In this document: piece after piece, positions 54,387-62,903 of the stretch
Numbering within the stretch: the stretch's first letter is position 1
Layout of the letters: every line of letters starts with the position of its first letter
NCBI GenBank assembly: GCA_023387375.1
Contig: JAEWIE010000050.1
Span: 1-64,000, forward strand
DNA length: 64,000 nt
From: Bacteroidota bacterium
Lineage (GTDB): Bacteria > Bacteroidota > Bacteroidia > Flavobacteriales > Weeksellaceae
Reading direction: 5' to 3'
Made by a program: the position numbers and the translations under genes
The notes under the pieces: model-generated
Seen by the model: only the letters and a program-made list of their open reading frames with translations
What the model was told of the DNA's origin: nothing
Database searches by the model: none

Positions 54387-56660
54387 TTATCCTTTTTTAG
54401 CTTCCTCTGCGATCAAGTTTAGAGCAGATCCTGCTTTAAACCATCCGATTTGCTGTTCGTTATAAGTATGGTTTGCAATCACAATATCCTTTGTTCCGTC
54501 TTCATGCACGAATTCAAGAGTGAGTGGTTTGCCCGCTGCGAAGTCTTGTAAGTCTACAAAGTTCACAGTGTCATTTTGTTGGATTTTATCATAATCTTCC
54601 TTGTTATTGAAAGTGATTCCAAGCATTCCTTGTTTTTTAAGATTCGTTTCATGGATACGAGCGAATGATTTTACAAGTACAGCTCTTACTCCAAGGTGGC
54701 GAGGCTCCATGGCTGCGTGCTCACGGGAAGATCCTTCCCCGTAGTTTTCGTCTCCCACCACAATGGTAGGTACGCCCGCTGCTTTGTACGCTCTTGCTAC
54801 ATTAGGTACTTCATCAAAAGATCCATCCAGTTGGTTGATCACTTTGTTGGTTTCCATATTGTAGGCATTGACAGCACCAATCAACATGTTGTTTGAAATG
54901 TTATCTAGGTGACCTCTATATTTAAGCCATGGTCCAGCCATAGAGATATGGTCTGTGGTACATTTACCATACGCTTTGATTAGTACTTTCGCTCCTTCAA
55001 TGTTTCTTCCATCCCATGGTGTGAATGGCACAAGAAGTTGTAGTCTGTCTGAATCTGGTTTTACTTTCACCTCCACAGTAGATCCATCGTGAGACGGAGC
55101 CTGGTATCCATTGTCTCCTACATCGAAACCTTTGGAAGGAAGCTCAAACCCTTTAGGTTCATCTAACTTCACTTGCTCACCTTGTTCATTAGTTAAAGTG
55201 TCACTAAGAGGGTTGAAATCGAGACGTCCTGAAATTGCGATTGCAGCTACCATTTCTGGAGAAGCAACAAAGGCATGGGTATTCGGGTTACCGTCTGCTC
55301 TCTTGGCGAAGTTACGGTTGAAAGAGTGAATAATAGAGTTCTTTTCTCCTTTTTCAGCGCCTTCACGATCCCACTGTCCAATACATGGACCACAGGCGTT
55401 TGTGAAAATTCTTGCGTTTTCGAATTTGCGGAAGCTGTCTAGGAATCCATCACGCTCTGCTGTGAATTTCACCTGCTCAGAACCCGGGTTCACTCCTAAA
55501 ATTGCTTTCGGTTTAACCCCTTTCGCTACTGCATCTTCTACGATCGAAGCTGCGCGTGATAAATCCTCATACGAAGAGTTCGTACAAGATCCGATAAGTG
55601 CCCATTCTACGTCTAATGGCCAGCCGTTTGCTTCTGCTTTCTCTTTGAATTCAGAGACAGGCGTCGCTAAATCTGGTGTGAACGGTCCATTTAAGTGAGG
55701 GGTTAATTCAGAAAGGTTGATTTCGATTACTTGATCGAAATACTGTTCTGGATTTGCGTAAACTTCAGGGTCGGCTGTTAAATGCTCCTTGATTTGGTCC
55801 GCGGCATCGACAACGTCTTGTCTTCCTGTAGCACTTAGGTAACGACGCATAGAATCGTCATATCCAAAGGTAGAGGTAGTAGCTCCAATCTCAGCACCCA
55901 TATTACAAATGGTTCCTTTACCCGTCGCAGACATGCTTTGAGCTCCTTCACCGAAGTACTCAACGATGCAGCCTGTTCCTCCTTTCACAGTAAGAATACC
56001 AGCCACTTTAAGGATTACGTCTTTTGCAGCTGTCCAACCGCTTAATTTACCGGTTAGTTTTACGCCAATTAATTTAGGCATTTTTAATTCCCATGGCATT
56101 CCTGCCATTACGTCGACGGCGTCTGCGCCTCCTACACCAATAGCCACCATTCCAAGACCTCCAGCATTCACTGTATGGGAGTCTGTTCCAATCATCATTC
56201 CTCCTGGGAAAGCATAGTTTTCTAATACAACTTGGTGAATAATACCTGCGCCTGGTTTCCAGAATCCGATTCCGTATTTATCACATACAGAACTCAAGAA
56301 ATTAAATACTTCTGAGTTTTTATTGATGGATTCTTGTAAATCTTTTTCTGCTCCTACTTTTGCTTGAATAAGGTGATCAGCATGGGCGGTAGAAGGCACA
56401 GCCACTTTGCTTTTTCCTGCTTGCATAAATTGAAGTAATGCCATTTGCGCGGTCGCATCCTGCATCGCCACACGGTCCGGAGCAAAATCTACATAAGAAT
56501 TTCCTCTTTCGTATGCCGTGCTAGTATCGCCTTCCCAAAGGTGGGAGTATAGAATTTTTTCAGATAAAGTAAGCGGTTTTCCTACTGCTTTTCTTGCAGC
56601 CTCAATACGTTCAGGGTAACGCGCGTACACCTTTTTGATCATTTCAATGTCAAAAGTCAT
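54387..56660 (-). CDS. Aconitate hydratase, mitochondrial-type
   Basis: 757 residues. [4Fe-4S] ligands are in [11 protein letters not shown] and [12 protein letters not shown], substrate residues in [23 protein letters not shown], and the C-terminal swivelling domain in [16 protein letters not shown]. The length and the N-terminus match the mitochondrial ACO2-like branch common in Bacteroidota rather than E. coli AcnA or AcnB. It interconverts citrate and isocitrate. Complements the two fumarases of this window in the TCA cycle. Confidence 0.96.
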   Translation of the reverse strand: MTFDIEMIKKVYARYPERIEAARKAVGKPLTLSEKILYSHLWEGDTSTAYERGNSYVDFAPDRVAMQDATAQMALLQFMQAGKSKVAVPSTAHADHLIQAKVGAEKDLQESINKNSEVFNFLSSVCDKYGIGFWKPGAGIIHQVVLENYAFPGGMMIGTDSHTVNAGGLGMVAIGVGGADAVDVMAGMPWELKMPKLIGVKLTGKLSGWTAAKDVILKVAGILTVKGGTGCIVEYFGEGAQSMSATGKGTICNMGAEIGATTSTFGYDDSMRRYLSATGRQDVVDAADQIKEHLTADPEVYANPEQYFDQVIEINLSELTPHLNGPFTPDLATPVSEFKEKAEANGWPLDVEWALIGSCTNSSYEDLSRAASIVEDAVAKGVKPKAILGVNPGSEQVKFTAERDGFLDSFRKFENARIFTNACGPCIGQWDREGAEKGEKNSIIHSFNRNFAKRADGNPNTHAFVASPEMVAAIAISGRLDFNPLSDTLTNEQGEQVKLDEPKGFELPSKGFDVGDNGYQAPSHDGSTVEVKVKPDSDRLQLLVPFTPWDGRNIEGAKVLIKAYGKCTTDHISMAGPWLKYRGHLDNISNNMLIGAVNAYNMETNKVINQLDGSFDEVPNVARAYKAAGVPTIVVGDENYGEGSSREHAAMEPRHLGVRAVLVKSFARIHETNLKKQGMLGITFNNKEDYDKIQQNDTVNFVDLQDFAAGKPLTLEFVHEDGTKDIVIANHTYNEQQIGWFKAGSALNLIAEEAKKG

Positions 56661-56801
56661 ATTGCAAAATGTTTTTGATTTTAAAAATAATAGTTAAAGC
56701 CCAAATTTACGAAAAATTTAAGCGTTTGTTTCAAAATACAATTTAAATTCGTTATAAATTGTATGTCAAAAATCTATTTTTCAAATTCTTCATAGATGTA
56801 T

Positions 56802-56809
56802 TAACTTTG
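56802..56809 (+). promoter_or_regulatory. Predicted -7 promoter box of the WG-repeat gene
   Basis: TAACTTTG matches TAnnTTTG and predicts a start near 56816, which excludes a GTG start at 56814 and favours the ATG at 56835. Confidence 0.5.
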
Positions 56810-56834
56810 GCAAGTGTTTAGTGTAGTTAATTTT

Positions 56835-57569
56835 ATGAAGTTATTTTTAAGAGGTTTAGCCTCCATTCTGTTTGTAATATCTCTAGGATTAAGCGGGCAA
56901 ACAACCCAATCCGGAGCCTCACAGGATTCTCAAAATTCAATAGACAAAAAAATAAATGATTCCATTCCCGATTTAATTCCTAGAAAGTTAGAGCAGAACT
57001 ATGGATTTGTGAATCAAAAGGGTGAAATGAAAATTCCAGCCCAATACAAAAATGTGGGATTTTTCACTGAGGATTGTAAACTTTTAAATTCACCTAACGA
57101 GAAGCTTAGAGAATACGGATCTGAAAAGTATGCTTCGGTTCGAACGCTGCAGAATGTAGATTACCGCATTGACAAGAAAGGAAAGAAGGTCTACCGTTTT
57201 AAGGAGGAGGATCTTGGAAAATGTCCCTTTGAATATAAGGCTCAATTGTACCATTCGTATGTGAGAGGTGGGTTTTATGGAGTAATTGACCGGAGTAAAT
57301 TTGAAAATGAGATGGACTACCGACAGTATGTAATCTACCCTCAGTTTCAATACCTCCATATTATGGAAGGGGATGATTTGAAGAATCCCATGATTATTGC
57401 AACCTACGACAATAGATTTGGTGTGATTGACATCAAGGGAAATATAATTATTCCATTTCGATATGCAGACATCAAACGAAATTTCAGTTGGAAGATCGCT
57501 CGATTGTTTGAGGTGAGTTATGACGGGAAAGAATATTTTTTTGTAGATCGCTATAACAACCGCTATTAG
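56835..57569 (+). CDS. Secreted WG-repeat protein
   Basis: 244 residues from the ATG at 56835 (GTG at 56814 rejected because it would precede the predicted transcript start). A signal peptide ends near LGLSGQ, then two WG/KWG repeats, NYGFVNQKGEMKIPAQYKNVGFF and RFGVIDIKGNIIIPFRYADIK, separated by a longer Lys-rich region. WG-repeat proteins of Bacteroidota are exported and of unknown function. It ends 2 nt before the DNA-glycosylase-like gene. Confidence 0.75.
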   Translation: MKLFLRGLASILFVISLGLSGQTTQSGASQDSQNSIDKKINDSIPDLIPRKLEQNYGFVNQKGEMKIPAQYKNVGFFTEDCKLLNSPNEKLREYGSEKYASVRTLQNVDYRIDKKGKKVYRFKEEDLGKCPFEYKAQLYHSYVRGGFYGVIDRSKFENEMDYRQYVIYPQFQYLHIMEGDDLKNPMIIATYDNRFGVIDIKGNIIIPFRYADIKRNFSWKIARLFEVSYDGKEYFFVDRYNNRY

Positions 57570-57571
57570 AG

Positions 57572-58231
57572 ATGGTAACCCAAAGCACACATCTTTTTAT
57601 TGAGAAATACCCTTTAAATCCAAAGCATAAGCGCCTTGTGCTAGGGACCATTCATCCTTTGCGAGAAGAGCGCTTTTTGACGCCTTTTTTTTATGGGAAT
57701 CGCAATAGCATCTGGGGAATTTTGCGAGATGCATTTCCCGCTTATTTTAAGGCAAAAAGCCAAGAAGAAATTACGCTTGAGGAAATTTTGGAATTTCTTG
57801 AGAGGGGTGAAATCTCCATGAGTGATACGGTTTTAAGTTGTGATCGGACAGGGGATTCGGCCCAGGACAGTGCACTTACGAACATCGAACTTAACATAGG
57901 ACTCGTAGCGCAGATAAAAAATTCGACTATCAATCAGATTTTTTTTACCAGCAGTTTTGGTAAAAACAGTGCGTTTCGGCTCTTTTACGAAGGAATCTTA
58001 AAAAAGAAGATCTCAGCCGACATGAAAACTAAACGCGATTTTGTAGATGAACAGACCTTTGGTCGTCCGGTTCGCTATACTCTTTTGTTATCGCCATCGG
58101 GAAGTGCGATGCGCTCGATTGTGAGAAGTAAGGAATATAGAGAGGTGCAAGAGTCGTACAAGAATCAAAAATCTCCTGTAAAGCAGTTTCGAATTGATTG
58201 CTATCGCAAAGCATTTTCCTTTATAAAGTAG
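57572..58231 (+). CDS. Uracil-DNA glycosylase superfamily protein
   Basis: 219 residues. The start LVLGTIHPLREERFLTPFFYGN with GNRNSIWGILRDAFP matches motif 1 of small UDG-superfamily glycosylases (family 6/hypoxanthine-type), and LLLSPSGSAMRS matches the SPS/SPSxA motif 2 loop. Such enzymes excise uracil or hypoxanthine from DNA. The insertion around residues 60-100 makes it longer than typical hypoxanthine glycosylases (about 160). It lies 2 nt behind a secreted WG protein, an unexplained pairing. The family is likely but the base specificity is unknown. Confidence 0.6.
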   Translation: MVTQSTHLFIEKYPLNPKHKRLVLGTIHPLREERFLTPFFYGNRNSIWGILRDAFPAYFKAKSQEEITLEEILEFLERGEISMSDTVLSCDRTGDSAQDSALTNIELNIGLVAQIKNSTINQIFFTSSFGKNSAFRLFYEGILKKKISADMKTKRDFVDEQTFGRPVRYTLLLSPSGSAMRSIVRSKEYREVQESYKNQKSPVKQFRIDCYRKAFSFIK

Positions 58232-58294
58232 GGAGTTAGTTTAAAATTGGAATGAACCTTTTTGAGGGTTTCTATTGCAAAGTATTTTTTTTCA

Positions 58295-58325
58295 TTGGTT
58301 TGCTTGGTCAAAAGGGCTATATTTG
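58295..58325 (+). promoter_or_regulatory. Promoter of the TPP riboswitch operon
   Basis: TTG (58295-58297), a 20-nt spacer and TATATTTG (58318-58325) fit the consensus. Transcription should start about 5-10 nt before the aptamer. Confidence 0.65.
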
Positions 58326-58335
58326 CGCCAGAAGT

Positions 58336-58408
58336 AAAGGGGTGCTACGTAGAGTGGCTGAGATTATACCCGATGAACCTAGAACAGATAATGCTGTTTA
58401 GGGAACTG
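58336..58408 (+). promoter_or_regulatory. TPP (THI element) riboswitch
   Basis: The conserved blocks are present in order: GGGGTGC, GGCTGAGA, ATACCCGATGAACCT, AGATAATGCTG and AGGGAA. Stem P2 is GGGGT/ATACCC, P3 is GCTAC/GTGGC around a GTAGA loop, and P4/P5 are CCTA...TAGG and ACAG/CTGT. It controls the TonB-dependent receptor gene that starts at 58487, identifying it as a thiamin uptake gene. Confidence 0.95.
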
Positions 58409-58486
58409 CTAAAATAAAGTTTTGCAGTATTCACGTATAACTTTTCGACCCCTTTTATTCCTATAAATTTTAAACAATTTAAAAGA

Positions 58487-60595
58487 ATGAAAGGATTATT
58501 TTTTTTAGGGCTAATGATGGGCCCGATTGCCTTTGGGCAAGAAGTCAAGGAGGATTCGATTTCAGAATCTCTTATTCAAAGTATTCATTTTACAAAGAGA
58601 CTTCCCGTCTCGAAAGAAATTCTCAATGTCGAGAAAGACTTAAGTCAAAAAAACTTAGGCCAAGATTTGCCAATTCTACTCAAGAACCAAACCTCGGTGG
58701 TATCCAGTTCTGATGCGGGCAATGGCGTGGGGTACACAGGGCTAAGGATTCGAGGGGTGAGTGGAACTTCAATTAACGTAATGATGAATGGCGTACCTTA
58801 TAACGATTCGGAATCGCAAGGTACTTTCTTTGTAAACGTACCCGATTTGACCAGTTCTGCCTCAGCGATTGTCATACAAAGGGGCGTTGGAACCTCCACC
58901 AACGGAGTTTCTGCTTTTGGTGCCAGTGTGAATGTGATTTCAAAAGATCCTGCAGAAGAGTTCTATGTGAAATCAGATAATAGTTATGGATCCTTCAATA
59001 CCTATAAATATTCGGCGGAAATAGGTTCGGGACTTTTTTGGAAGGATCAACTCTCTATAATGGGACGTTATACGAAGATTCATTCCGACGGGTATATTGA
59101 TCGAGCCTTTTCCGATTTAGATTCCTACAATCTTTCTGCTCGTTTTCATCGAGGTTCTACTTCGCTTCGTTTGCTGGCTTTCGGAGGAGCAGAACAGACC
59201 TATCAAGCTTGGAATGGTATCGATAAGGAGTCTTGGAAGACCCGACCGAAGTTCAATTCCTCAGGCGCAATTTATAACGAGGATTGGAGTGAAATTGTAG
59301 GTTTTTATGACAATGAAACAGACAATTACCGCCAAAATCATTACCAGTTTTTATGGGATGAGAAATTTAATGATTCCTGGAGTTTACAAACGACATTGCA
59401 CTATACGAAAGGAAAAGGATACTATGAAAATTACAAACAAGGAAAAAGCTATGAAACCTATGGCCTAAGCCCAGTTAATGGCAATGCTTATTCTGATTTC
59501 ATCCGCAAAAAGTGGCTTGACAATGATTTTTATGGGGTGGCTTCCAACTTGTATGGGGACCTGTCTGGCGTTGATTTGCATTTTGGGCTTGTCGCCAATC
59601 AATATTTTGGACGCCATTTCGGAGAAGCGAAAGATTATTTGGTTGAGAATTCCGTGTTTAACGAATACTACAGGAATCGATCTGTAAAAAATGAAATCTC
59701 AGGTTTTGGGAAAGCCATTGCAAAAGTAGGCCGATGGGAGATTTTTGGAGACCTGCAAATGCGCTCTATTGTATACGATACAAAAATCTTGCAACCGGGA
59801 GATGAGGAAGGGGCAGACCTTCGAAAAAACTGGAATTTCTTTAACCCCAAAGTAGGACTTAATTACCCGATCCCAAGTGGAAAACTTTATCTGTCCTATG
59901 CAAAAGCAAGCCGTGAACCGAGCAGGGACGACTTGTTTGCTAACCCTGAAGTCAAAGAAGAGACTTTGCATGATTTTGAATTGGGATGGGAATACTCCCT
60001 TGGTTCTTCTCTTTTGGTTTCTGCAAACCTCTATTATATGCACTATGTGAACCAGCTAGTTTTAAGCGGACAAATCAATTCTATTGGAGAGTTTATTCGC
60101 ACGAATTCTGGAAAATCGTATCGTACTGGGCTCGAACTTACAGCTCTTGCCAAACTTTCGAGAAAATGGGAAATCAACTCCAATTTAACCCTTAGCCGCA
60201 ATCGAAATATCGATTTCAAGCTAGAGGATGAGAATGAAGTGGTAAATCTGGGCAATACGCCGATTTCTTTTTCGCCTGAGTTTTTAGCCAATCTCTCGGT
60301 TCGCTTTCAGCCCAATGAAAATCTTTCCTTTGGTTTGCAAAATCAATTTGTGGGACGTCAGTACCTAGACAATACGCAACGAGAATCACTTCAAACTGCT
60401 TCTTATTTTCTAAGTGATTTAAGTGCTCGCTACCGACTAGAGCTTACCCGAAACGAAATAGAATTTAAGTTACTTGTGAATAATATTTTCAATCAGAAAT
60501 ATGTAAACAATGGATATGTATATGATTCTGAGCCCTATTATTTTTCTCAAGCAGGAACGAATTTCTTATTTGGATTAAGTTATACGTTTCACTAA
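58487..60595 (+). CDS. TonB-dependent receptor, probable thiamin transporter
   Basis: 702 residues. A signal peptide (end near AFGQ) precedes a plug domain with GLRIRGVSGTSINVMMNGVP and VIQRGVGTSTNG, then a 22-strand barrel with a C-terminal strand ending LFGLSYTFH. There is no N-terminal carboxypeptidase-like domain, so it is the short, siderophore/vitamin type rather than SusC. Regulation by the TPP riboswitch upstream identifies the substrate as thiamin or a precursor. TonB supplies energy across the outer membrane. Confidence 0.93.
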   Translation: MKGLFFLGLMMGPIAFGQEVKEDSISESLIQSIHFTKRLPVSKEILNVEKDLSQKNLGQDLPILLKNQTSVVSSSDAGNGVGYTGLRIRGVSGTSINVMMNGVPYNDSESQGTFFVNVPDLTSSASAIVIQRGVGTSTNGVSAFGASVNVISKDPAEEFYVKSDNSYGSFNTYKYSAEIGSGLFWKDQLSIMGRYTKIHSDGYIDRAFSDLDSYNLSARFHRGSTSLRLLAFGGAEQTYQAWNGIDKESWKTRPKFNSSGAIYNEDWSEIVGFYDNETDNYRQNHYQFLWDEKFNDSWSLQTTLHYTKGKGYYENYKQGKSYETYGLSPVNGNAYSDFIRKKWLDNDFYGVASNLYGDLSGVDLHFGLVANQYFGRHFGEAKDYLVENSVFNEYYRNRSVKNEISGFGKAIAKVGRWEIFGDLQMRSIVYDTKILQPGDEEGADLRKNWNFFNPKVGLNYPIPSGKLYLSYAKASREPSRDDLFANPEVKEETLHDFELGWEYSLGSSLLVSANLYYMHYVNQLVLSGQINSIGEFIRTNSGKSYRTGLELTALAKLSRKWEINSNLTLSRNRNIDFKLEDENEVVNLGNTPISFSPEFLANLSVRFQPNENLSFGLQNQFVGRQYLDNTQRESLQTASYFLSDLSARYRLELTRNEIEFKLLVNNIFNQKYVNNGYVYDSEPYYFSQAGTNFLFGLSYTFH

Positions 60596-60652
60596 GAGCT
60601 ACGCTTTCTTTTCAAGCTTTATTTAGGCTAGGCATAAGTCCGTTAAAAGTAG

Positions 60653-60660
60653 TAAATTTG
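60653..60660 (+). promoter_or_regulatory. Predicted -7 promoter box of the HU-CCDC81-like gene
   Basis: TAAATTTG matches TAnnTTTG and lies 8 nt before the start codon. Confidence 0.45.
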
Positions 60661-60668
60661 CTGGCAAT

Positions 60669-61358
60669 ATGAATCTTGAAACTCAAATTTTAAAGAAACT
60701 GAAAGCGGATCATTCCGTCGCGATCGCAGAATTCGGAACCTTTTATTTAAAAAACTCCGAAGCCAAAATTCTGGAAAAAACGACGCGAATCCTTCCGCCT
60801 GCAAAAGAAATTGCAATCGAATTTGATTACCAGCAGCTGGACAAAGGGTTTGCAAAAGAACTTGCAGACGAAACCAAAAGTTCGATTTCTGAGGTGCAAA
60901 AAGAAATTTCCTCCTATTCGCAGTATTGGAAAAATCAATTGAGCGAAGCGAAAGAATTAAGACTTGAGGGACTCGGAACTTTTTATTCAGACGCAGGCGA
61001 GGTGCTTTTTAAAGGAGCGCGTCTTGAGATAAGTAGTCCGGACAATTATGGTTTAGAAGAAATTGATTTAAAGAAACTCAAGGAAAAGAAAGTTTCCGCG
61101 CGAGATCATTCGAGAGAGTATAAAACTCAAAAGTCGTTTGGATGGCTACTTTTACTGCTAATTCCGGCAGCAGGCCTAGTAGCACTTGCCCTTACAAATA
61201 AAGATTTTTTGTTTGGGAAAAGCTCTGTTCTTGTAACGCCGCCAAAAGTTTCCAAAGCGTCTGCTAAAAAAGACACGATCCAAACGAAAGGACCTGAAGA
61301 CACCAAACCAAAGCAACAGAGCGCTCTGTCTACGCATAAGTCCGGAATTAATCCTTAA
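60669..61358 (+). CDS. HU-CCDC81-like domain membrane protein
   Basis: 229 residues. Two small HU-like units at the N-terminus (AIAEFGTFYLKNSEAKI and LEGLGTFYSDAGEV, each with the G-T-F turn) are followed by a linker, one membrane helix at about residues 157-178 (GWLLLLLIPAAGLVALAL) and a Lys/Ser/Thr-rich tail. It resembles bacterial CCDC81-type HU-domain proteins that often carry a periplasmic SPOR domain, which is absent here. Role unknown; possibly DNA- or division-linked. 9 nt before the thioesterase gene. Confidence 0.65.
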   Translation: MNLETQILKKLKADHSVAIAEFGTFYLKNSEAKILEKTTRILPPAKEIAIEFDYQQLDKGFAKELADETKSSISEVQKEISSYSQYWKNQLSEAKELRLEGLGTFYSDAGEVLFKGARLEISSPDNYGLEEIDLKKLKEKKVSARDHSREYKTQKSFGWLLLLLIPAAGLVALALTNKDFLFGKSSVLVTPPKVSKASAKKDTIQTKGPEDTKPKQQSALSTHKSGINP

Positions 61359-61367
61359 TATTATTAC

Positions 61368-61886
61368 ATGGTTAAAAGTAAAAAAGCAAGTGCATCGTTC
61401 ACCGTTATGACGAACATTGTACTGCCCAACGAAACGAATTCTCTTCGAAACCTATTTGGTGGAGAATTGCTATCGCGCATGGATCGATGCGCATCGATTT
61501 CTGCAAGTAGACATTGTGAACGAAGAGTGGTTACAGCCTCTGTGAATCACGTATCGTTCAATCATCCTATTCCAGAAGGAGGAATTGTAGTTCTTGAATC
61601 CAAAGTATCCCGTGCGTTTTCAACTTCCATGGAGATTTACGTCGACGTTTGGCTTGATGATCCCATTTCTCAAAAGAAAATTCACACCAACGAAGGTATT
61701 TACACGTTTGTAGCTGTGGATGAATACAACAAACCCGTGCCCATTCCTCAAATGGAGCCTGAGACAGAATTGGAAATTTCTCGATTTGATGCGGCACTTC
61801 GAAGAAAGGAACTTTCTTTAATTTTGTCGGGTCGAATGAAACCCCAAGACTCTGTGGAGCTTAAGAAATTATTTAGTCAGCCGTAA
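61368..61886 (+). CDS. Acyl-CoA thioesterase (hotdog fold)
   Basis: 172 residues. The hotdog core NEtNSLRNLFGGELLSRMDRCASISASRHCER and VTASVNHVSFNHPIPEGG match the YciA/cytosolic acyl-CoA thioesterase family, with the catalytic Asp in the D-x-x-A/C segment. It hydrolyses acyl-CoA to free acid and CoA. 9 nt after the previous gene and 5 nt before the dehydrogenase gene, so a tight operon of three. Confidence 0.9.
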   Translation: MVKSKKASASFTVMTNIVLPNETNSLRNLFGGELLSRMDRCASISASRHCERRVVTASVNHVSFNHPIPEGGIVVLESKVSRAFSTSMEIYVDVWLDDPISQKKIHTNEGIYTFVAVDEYNKPVPIPQMEPETELEISRFDAALRRKELSLILSGRMKPQDSVELKKLFSQP

Positions 61887-61891
61887 AATCT

Positions 61892-62821
61892 ATGCGAGTA
61901 TTACAGATTGATACCAATCATCCTTTAATTAAGAAGCAGTTAAGCGCAAGAGGGTTTGAGATTGACGAGGATACAAGTTCTAGTTATGAGCAGATTCTTT
62001 CTAAAATTGGGCAGTACGAAGGACTCATTATTCGAAGCCGAATCCCTTTAGATAGTCATTTCTTAACGAGCGCCTCTCACCTTAAATTCATTGCAAGAGT
62101 GGGAGCGGGGATGGAGAATATAGACGTGGACAAAGCAAAGGAGCTAAACATCTCGCTAATTAATTCACCAGAAGGGAATCGTGATGCGGTAGCGGAACAT
62201 GTGATTGGCTCATTACTTCTTTTAGCTCACCGACTTAAAATTGCGTCTTTGGAGGTCGAGAATGGAATTTGGCTTCGAGAAGAAAACCGTGGAGATGAAC
62301 TTCTAGGCAAGACCTTTGGACTTATCGGATACGGCAACATGGGCAAAGCCACGGCTAAAAGACTCTCTGGATTTGGAATGCAAGTGATTTTTCATGACTT
62401 AAAAAGCGGAATTGAAGATGAGTATGCAAAGCAGGTTTCCTTAGATGAACTTAAGCGAAGAGCTGATATTGTTAGTCTACATGTTCCCTTCACGGAGCTT
62501 ACGCACCACATGATTGATGGAAATTTCATTTTGGAAATGAATAAACCTTTCTATTTAATCAATACGGCACGAGGGAAAGCAGTAAAAACGAAAGATTTAG
62601 TTGAGGGTTTGAAATCTGGAAAGGTAATCTGCGCTGCTTTAGATGTACTAGAGCAAGAAAAGGCCTCGTTTGAGAACCTTAATTCGAACGATGCATCTTT
62701 AGACTATCTTATTAATTCTCCGCGTGTTCTACTAACGCCGCACATTGCGGGATGGACCGTCCAAAGCAAGGAAAAATTAGCGCAATTTATCGTGGATAAA
62801 ATCCTAGCGCAGTTTAGTTAA
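61892..62821 (+). CDS. D-isomer-specific 2-hydroxyacid dehydrogenase
   Basis: 309 residues. The NAD site is GLIGYGNMGKATAKRLSGFGM (about residues 147-167), catalytic Arg in INTARGKA, Glu in the ALDVLEQEKA region, and the His in TPHIAGWT near residue 290. Shorter than full serA (no ACT domain), so it could be phosphoglycerate dehydrogenase, glyoxylate reductase or another family member. Follows the thioesterase gene by 5 nt. Confidence 0.85.
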   Translation: MRVLQIDTNHPLIKKQLSARGFEIDEDTSSSYEQILSKIGQYEGLIIRSRIPLDSHFLTSASHLKFIARVGAGMENIDVDKAKELNISLINSPEGNRDAVAEHVIGSLLLLAHRLKIASLEVENGIWLREENRGDELLGKTFGLIGYGNMGKATAKRLSGFGMQVIFHDLKSGIEDEYAKQVSLDELKRRADIVSLHVPFTELTHHMIDGNFILEMNKPFYLINTARGKAVKTKDLVEGLKSGKVICAALDVLEQEKASFENLNSNDASLDYLINSPRVLLTPHIAGWTVQSKEKLAQFIVDKILAQFS

Positions 62822-62903
62822 CATTTCTTTATGATTTTAGACTTAAAAAAATTTCTTAATTTCTCTTATCTTGCGCTCGATTATAGACGAAAAAGAGGAA
62901 TAG

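Noticed and set aside
56814..56834. GTG start for the WG-repeat gene
   Set aside because: It would precede the transcription start predicted by the TAACTTTG box and spoil the signal peptide.
57090..57590. 166-codon minus-strand open frame across the WG-repeat gene
   Set aside because: Opposite a gene with a signal peptide and WG repeats; no recognisable protein features.
58406..58427. CTGC/GCAG hairpin after the TPP aptamer as a terminator
   Set aside because: No uridine run follows it, so it is not a clear intrinsic terminator.
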